DNA from: Ectocarpus siliculosus
Lineage: Eukaryota > Sar > Phaeophyceae > Ectocarpales > Ectocarpaceae
Assembly: GCA_000310025.1 (NCBI GenBank)
Contig: FN649740.1
Span: forward strand, 2,990,824 to 3,042,501
Direction of reading: 5' to 3'
DNA length: 51,678 bases
The position numbers and the translations under genes are program-made. Within the stretch, counting starts at the first letter, position 1. Every line of letters starts with the position of its first letter. Positions 46,434 through 51,678 of this stretch are shown piece after piece. The notes beneath the pieces were generated by a model. It saw only the letters and a program-made list of their open reading frames with translations, did not search any database and was not told where the DNA came from.

Positions 46434-47547
46434 CTGGGTGTTGGTGTTCAAAGGTTGGTTCGGACTTCTGGATGGCGCCGGAGGTTCACGTGCATCGGAA
46501 GGCCACCGCTCTGTCGGACATCTTCAGCCTGCACGTCGTCATGTGGGAGGTGAGCTTCTACTTGACCGCACCTATCGTATACCAGTGCTTTCTTCTAAAT
46601 GTTTGTTTTGTTGGTGTTTTTGTTTGGTTCCTCGTGAGAGTGAGCGCACCCCGGTAGGCTCAAAGCAGCCACGAACCCCCCTCCTTACGGCAATAGTGTA
46701 CAAGGAGCCAGAACCGAAGCAACCGCTACCGGAACAGTTGGCCTGCTAGCATCTCTGATTGCTAGGAAATAAGTCGACCCAAAGCAGCAGGTCACCGCGG
46801 AATGCCCCCATCCTCACCTGCTAGCGCGCTTGCATCAATCATCGACAAACTCGGGTCGGATGCCCCGAAAAACGAATCGAAATCAGGTAATTACGAACCA
46901 GAAGGCGGGAATCGGTCCTCCTGTTGGAGAGCTCCTCCTCCGAGCTCCGAACGCCAGGCTTTCCCTCGAGAGCGCTTCTGGCCCAGCGCCGCTCATTGAG
47001 CGCATGCAAGACCTGCTCGACCGTTGCGGTTCTCTCCACGACAAAAACAGGCCGACGATGAAGGTCATCGCCCCCGAGATTGCGGCCTTGTGCAAGGCCG
47101 CCGGTCAGGAAGACATCAGTCACCGAGATAGCGCAGTTGTTGAAGAAGGGGCTGAGGAAGAAGAGCAGCAAGAACAGCGCCAACAGCACCAGCACCAGCA
47201 CCAGCGGCAGGAGCAACATCAACAGCAACATCGGCAACAGCAGCAGCAGCAGCAGCACCATCAGCCGCAGCAGCAGCAACAACAGCAGCAGCAACAGCAG
47301 CAACAACAGAAGCAACAACAACAAGTGGTGGTGGAAGTGGCGGACGGCACGAGGCAACCCGAGCAGTCAGTAGCTGGTGATGAACAGCTGGAGGCGACGA
47401 GAGCATTGCATTTGCCGTCCTTGCACTCCTATCATGGACAGTCTCAAGGAGGAGCTGGTTCGGGCACAGCTGGTAACTCGGCCGATCCCGACAATCATGA
47501 CCACTTCGGCAATGGCGCTATTGGCGGCGGCACCGGCGACGTAGAAA

Positions 47548-47588
<41 letters not shown>

Positions 47589-47906
47589 ACGGACACAGGA
47601 AGAAGGATCTCCCCTCGCACAACTGCTGTGGCCATGCGGCGGCAACCATCAGCAGCGGACGCTCCCAGCAGTTCAACTGGGAACTACACAAGCCGCCACA
47701 GCGGCAAACGGAGCCGGCAGGACAGCGACGGACGAGAATCCACTGAAGATGCTCATGCCACCGCTGCTACCACTGCCGCCACTGCTGGAGGAGACTGGAG
47801 GTCGCTCCCCACAACCGCTGCAGCCCTCCGAACACCGTCCGACGCCGATGGCAGCGCGGAGGGAGACTGGCAATCGCTATCATCGCCCACGTTGCTCGCC
47901 CTGCAG

Positions 47907-47992
<86 letters not shown>

Positions 47993-50900
47993 GTCGGCCG
48001 CCGCTGGGCGGATTACCTCCGCCACGGGGCGCGGCCACGACTACGGGGTACGGCAGGGCAACCGAAACAGCCGCCAATACGGCATGCAGCCTGGCAGACG
48101 AGACCGGGGGCCTGCAGCAGCGGCTGCGATGGCCTTACGGCAGCAACCGACCATGGCAGCTAGTAGTCCTTTCAGCTACAGCGAAAGCTACAGCGAAAGC
48201 TTCCACGACTACGGGGAGCGGCATGGGTGGGAGGACAACAGCCTCTCCGGGGATGATTGGGGGATGTTATCACCTCCTGCCATGTCTGCGCAACAGCAGC
48301 ATCAGTCGGCAGCGATCCCCAACTTTGCGGCGGTCGACTACGGCAACCACCGCCACCACCACCACCACCAAATCTACAGCGAGCGGAGCGGGCGAGACCG
48401 CGCAGGCGCGGGCTGTACCACCCACAACTGGGCGCCACAAAGTTCTAGTTGTAGCACTTTTGTCCAGCAACAGCAGCAGCCTTTTGTCCACCATATCCCT
48501 GAAGCCCACGACAACCGCGTCTCCGTCGAATTGAGCGAGACAGGCACACGCTACCCGGGAGATTTCGGCGGTTTCAACCGCGCAGGTGACGGCATCACAG
48601 AAGAAGGTGGTGTGACTGCGGGGGGAACTTGGCAGACTCCAGGCTCGTTCTCAACCAGGCGGCAGCGGTCGGGATCTTCTAGAACCCCCCCCGCCTACGG
48701 CTTCGTTCGGCCACCAGCCCACCCGGAAGCCGTCAGGCCGGGGTTCCAGCCGGGGTTCCGTGAGAGGGCCGGTGGTGCAACGCCGGAGGCCGCCATGCGC
48801 CAGCCACCCCCACCCCCGCCGCCTTCCTCGTCCAGCAGCCCGGCCACCCAAGGCTACGGCAGCCGCGACTGCGTCGAGCTAGGCCTGTCCACGTCCGGTT
48901 CAGGCGTGGGGTACCCGGACTTTCTGGGTCGACAGAATCGGCTGCCGAGCAGCTCGGCGTCAACAGTCAGCAGCTCGTTTCGCGACGGGAAGGAGAGCGG
49001 CGGCGGCAGCACCGGCGGGGGTGCCCACGGAGGAACGACGCCCGACTTGAGCAGCACCAGTGGGGAGACCGTGGTCCACGGCTACGCTCAGTCCCGTTGG
49101 AGCAAGAGGGCCGCCATCGCCGCGGCCAGGAAGCACAAAAATGCAACGGCGAGGGTTGGCGCCACGATCGGTGGCCAGACGCGTATACCCGGCAGAACGG
49201 TCGCCGGGGCGTCCTCCGGCACAGTGCCTGTAGTGGCGCCGGCGATGCGCAACACGCAGCCGGCGATCCGGAGAACCCCCGACACAGGGCCCCTGACCGC
49301 CTTCAGCCTCATGGGCACAGCCCCTTCCAAGGAGGAGGCAGCGACGACTAAAACAACAACCCCGACTGGCGGCAGCGTTGACAACGTCAACAGCAGTGAC
49401 CCGAGGAAACCCGTCGCTGCTAACAGCGATGCCCATGGCGGCGGTGGTGGCCAGACGTTTGGCGGAGACATCCCGCACTCGGCGTCCGGGGACTCTGACG
49501 CCGGATCGAACAACGGTGTCCGCGATGAAAATAACGAATACGAAACGGAGAACGGGCAGGCGGAAGCTGCGGGGGCAGGTCCGACAGTGCGGGGCAAAAC
49601 AGCGGAGGACGACGAGGACCACACGCACCAGACGCGCAAAGAAGATGGCCTGTGGGCGGGAGGACTGGGGTTGGGCACGTCGAAGGAATCGGCTCGCTTG
49701 GACAGCGTCGAGAACCAGCAGCAGGTGACGGAATGGTGCCGGTCAGTAGGCGGTTGGCTGGTCCCCTCTCTGTTGTACAGGGGGCGTCGGCTTGTGTGGT
49801 ATCCAAAGATCTGCGGCAGATTTTACTAGCAATCCGAGTTGAACAGAATCGTATCAAACAATCCACACCCTGCACAATACTCGCAAAACAAACCAGAAGC
49901 ATACAGCAAACACTAACCGGTCTGTCACGCGTCTTTTCGCAGAAGCTTCATCAGCAGCATGAGGAGGAGGCCAGCGAACAGCAGAAGGCAGAACAAGACG
50001 CGGAGGTGGAAGGGGAGGGGCTAGAGGAAGAGGAACGCGTGGACGACGACTTCCCGTTTCCGACGTCCGGCGAGGAGAAGGAGGGGCAGCGCATCACCAC
50101 CCACGACCGCGCCGTGCTCATGATCCTCTTCGAGGTGTGGAAGGGCCCCGCCTGGAACGGCAACGCCAACTGGGGGTCTGACGCTCCTCTCGAGTGGTGG
50201 TACAACGTTTCGGTGAGTGCCCTACGGTTTCCTGCGAAGCGCCCTTGAGCCGACCCTTGCACATCCTCGTGCGGTCGTGGGTCCTCTACTGGGCGGGTTA
50301 CGTACGGCGGGTGGCCACAGCAGTATTAGTACCCAGATGGTAGAGTCAATTTGTTTTTTGCTTTGAACTGGTAGCCTATGTTAGGTACATGCCCGAAGAT
50401 TGTCTTGATGAACTTCCGATGTCATTTATCAACGAATAAACCCAGGTCGATCGAGGCCGCGTGACCGAGCTCATTCTCCCTAGGAACAACATCTCTGGTG
50501 AGACTGAGCGATGCTACAGTTTTAATGGACCGTTCCTCTAAGCCCGCGGTTCGCCTGTGCACTGGTCGACAACACCCGCCGGCCGCGCTTTAATACGGGG
50601 TTCCGTAGTTTTGTTGTTGTTGTGGTGGGCTGGAATGTGAGAAGTGGGCTCAGGTTCCTTTTTATCTCCGTTACCAAACGCTGGTGCGATAGAAGAGCAG
50701 GATGGATTCGTGTGTCGAGCTTCGGTGATTGTTCCATTGTTGTTGTTGGTGTTGGTGGTGGGTGTTGGGCTTGGTGTCGTTCATGGTGCAAAGTCGTCGG
50801 ATTCGATGCTGCTGGTGCAGGCTTCGCCGTATTCCTGGCTGTGTGTGCCCTCCGCCAACCAACCGTCTTACCCGTCCCGCACATCGCGTGATCCGCCGCT

Positions 50901-51678
50901 GTCTAGGCGAAATTCCGCCGGAACTGGGCATGCTCTCCTTCCTTCAGGAGCTCCGTCTACACAGAAATTCTCTCAGGGGTAAGTTCGCTGGTGGTAGGTT
51001 CCGGAACGAGAGTGGCACACGGGTCACAAACGATGCCATGTCATTCCGATATTCTTTGGCGAGATACTGGGTGTGCCCCGAAAAAAAGTGCCCCGTCCCC
51101 CCTCCGTTGTGTTTCTGACTTCGACACGGAATCTTGTATGTATGCCTACGCATGCGACCCTTGACTTTTGACCCCTGTCTTTCCCGCTGCACTGCCCTCC
51201 TTGTCCTGGTTCCGGCCCAGGTCCGATTCCTTCCGCAATCGGGGGCCTCAGTTCGCTGTACCACCTCGACCTCCGCGGCAACAACCTTTGCGGTGACGAA
51301 AAGAGGGAAAAAGTTAAAAAAAAAACACTTCTGGCCTGTGTTGAGTGAAAGAGGAGCTGCAGATAGCCTTGGGCTGCCTTGTCTTTCCTCTCCCGCTGCC
51401 CATGCCTGGGTTGGCCTCTAACACTTAGTAGAAAGTCCGTTGCTTGAACCACACTCCCTCCGGAACTGGGCAATCTTTTGCTTCGAGGAGGTGACATATC
51501 AGGGCAAGGCATACCTCCACAAGCGCGGTGCTCTTGTTAGAGGAGAGCAATTGGACTTCGGGTTGGGAGGCTCCAACTTTCACTGAACCAATCCGCCGGT
51601 GTGCTATCAATGCTCGACATCAAAACGTGGGTGGCTCTATTGATACCCTCCCGCCCCCCCCCCCCCCCCCCCATATAC
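43095..51678 (+). CDS. MLKL-like helical bundle + kinase + LRR protein, 3' partial
   Basis: Ten exons join in phase: 43095-43412, 43885-44537, 45654-45846, 46035-46193, 46454-46549, 46791-49724, 49943-50212, 50446-50497, 50907-50978 and 51221-51292; the gene runs off the window (over 1600 residues). The start has ACCATGG context. Residues 1-150 form amphipathic helices resembling the MLKL-type four-helix bundle ([27 protein letters not shown]). A TKL-like kinase domain follows: GLGTFG (about 289-294), VAVKK (Lys about 309), HRDIKSLN (about 400-407), DFG (420-422), MAPE (448-451), [11 protein letters not shown], and KNRPTM in exon 6. All catalytic residues are present, so an active kinase is expected. 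A linker of about 950 residues rich in Q, S, G and A leads to an LRR N-cap ([23 protein letters not shown]) and LRRs such as [19 protein letters not shown]. No membrane segment is visible, so it is probably cytosolic. The exon 1 donor is the least certain junction. Confidence 0.83.
46394..46430. repeat. (TC)n tract before a kinase exon
   Basis: A long (CT)n run lies in the intron 24 bp before the acceptor of exon 5 of the kinase-LRR gene and serves as its pyrimidine tract. Confidence 0.8.
47910..47993 (+). repeat. Coding CAG/CAA repeat (28 Gln)
   Basis: Twelve CAG, fifteen CAA and one CAG codon in frame encode 28 glutamines in the linker of the kinase-LRR protein. Other glutamine-rich stretches at about 47164-47325 and an alanine run at about 47550-47588 lie in the same exon. 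Pure triplet runs of this sort vary in length between individuals. Confidence 0.9.
50907..51292 (+). other. Two single-LRR exons of exactly 72 nt
   Basis: Exons 50907-50978 and 51221-51292 are each 72 nt, each begin and end in phase 1 (splitting a glycine codon), and each encode one 24-residue LRR of the GxIPxxLGxLxxLxxLxLxxNxLx type. The preceding 52-nt exon 50446-50497 carries the start of the LRR array ([13 protein letters not shown]). Such symmetric exons can be duplicated, deleted or swapped without breaking the frame. Confidence 0.85.
51455..51600 (+). pseudogene. Decayed LRR exon remnants
   Basis: ACTCCCTCCGGAACTGGGCA at 51456-51475 closely matches the start of the intact LRR exon at 50907 (ATTCCGCCGGAACTGGGCA), but it lacks an acceptor AG in the right place and diverges after about 35 bp. 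A second fragment at about 51555-51597 (GGGAGGCTCCAACTTTCAC, then CTGAACCAATCCGCCGGTG) reads like the second half of an LRR exon with a small deletion that breaks the frame. Both appear to be relics of former LRR exons. The intact array may resume beyond the window. Confidence 0.5.
51654..51672. repeat. C homopolymer at window end
   Basis: A run of about 19 C ends the window and may mark another sequence break. Confidence 0.8.

Noticed and set aside
47160-48000. Regular short repeats that could be mistaken for a CRISPR array
   Set aside because: They are in-frame trinucleotide runs within a coding exon of a eukaryotic gene, without unique spacers.
46839-48077. Minus-strand frames with poly-Leu, poly-Cys or poly-Val
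   Set aside because: They are antisense translations of the CAG/CAA and GCT repeats in the kinase-LRR gene.

Overview
This window is nuclear DNA of a eukaryote, most likely a brown alga (phaeophyte stramenopile) such as Ectocarpus. No source was given, so this is inference from gene structure. The genes are split into many short exons by introns of a few hundred bases to 3 kb with GT/AG ends. Coding exons are rich in CAG/CAA/GCN codon runs, intergenic stretches are long, and leucine-rich repeats (LRRs) are carried one per 72-nt exon. Because exons are short, most long open frames are meaningless. Every gene below was built by matching protein-family motifs to splice sites and checking that reading phases join.

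Layout. 1-310 is low-quality sequence with stretched homopolymers, probably a contig end. 730-6973 (minus) is a seven-exon cytosolic-type malate dehydrogenase whose last exon is lost at the window edge; its introns hold a large foldback element and a dispersed repeat. 7000-10500 is intergenic. 10519-13997 (minus) is an MBOAT-family acyltransferase of the DGAT1 type, with a 100-N gap in its last intron. 14000-18900 has only two weak orphan exons. 18922-24101 (minus) is a three-exon gene for ribosomal protein bS15 with a long, signal-peptide-bearing presequence, so it is probably an organelle (plastid) protein; a second foldback element lies in its long intron. A 463-bp divergent promoter region separates it from a plus-strand gene (about 24565-28638) for a small membrane protein resembling FUN14. 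28640-32920 is intergenic with diverged repeats. 32924-40220 (plus) is a five-exon gene for a protein of about 1148 residues of unknown function. 40221-43094 is intergenic. 43095 to the right edge (plus) is a very large gene: a four-helix-bundle N-terminus resembling MLKL, a protein kinase domain, a roughly 950-residue Q/S/G-rich linker and C-terminal LRRs; it runs off the window.

The genes do not form a pathway. Malate dehydrogenase, DGAT1 and bS15 are housekeeping functions (carbon metabolism, storage lipid, organelle translation). The kinase-LRR gene is the most unusual locus. It combines an MLKL-like cell-death-type N-terminus with a kinase and with LRRs encoded by identical-length, identical-phase exons, the architecture that favours exon duplication and shuffling. 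Remnants of decayed LRR exons follow the last intact one. A second unexplained signal is a short motif, TACTGCTGTA, repeated many times outside coding exons.
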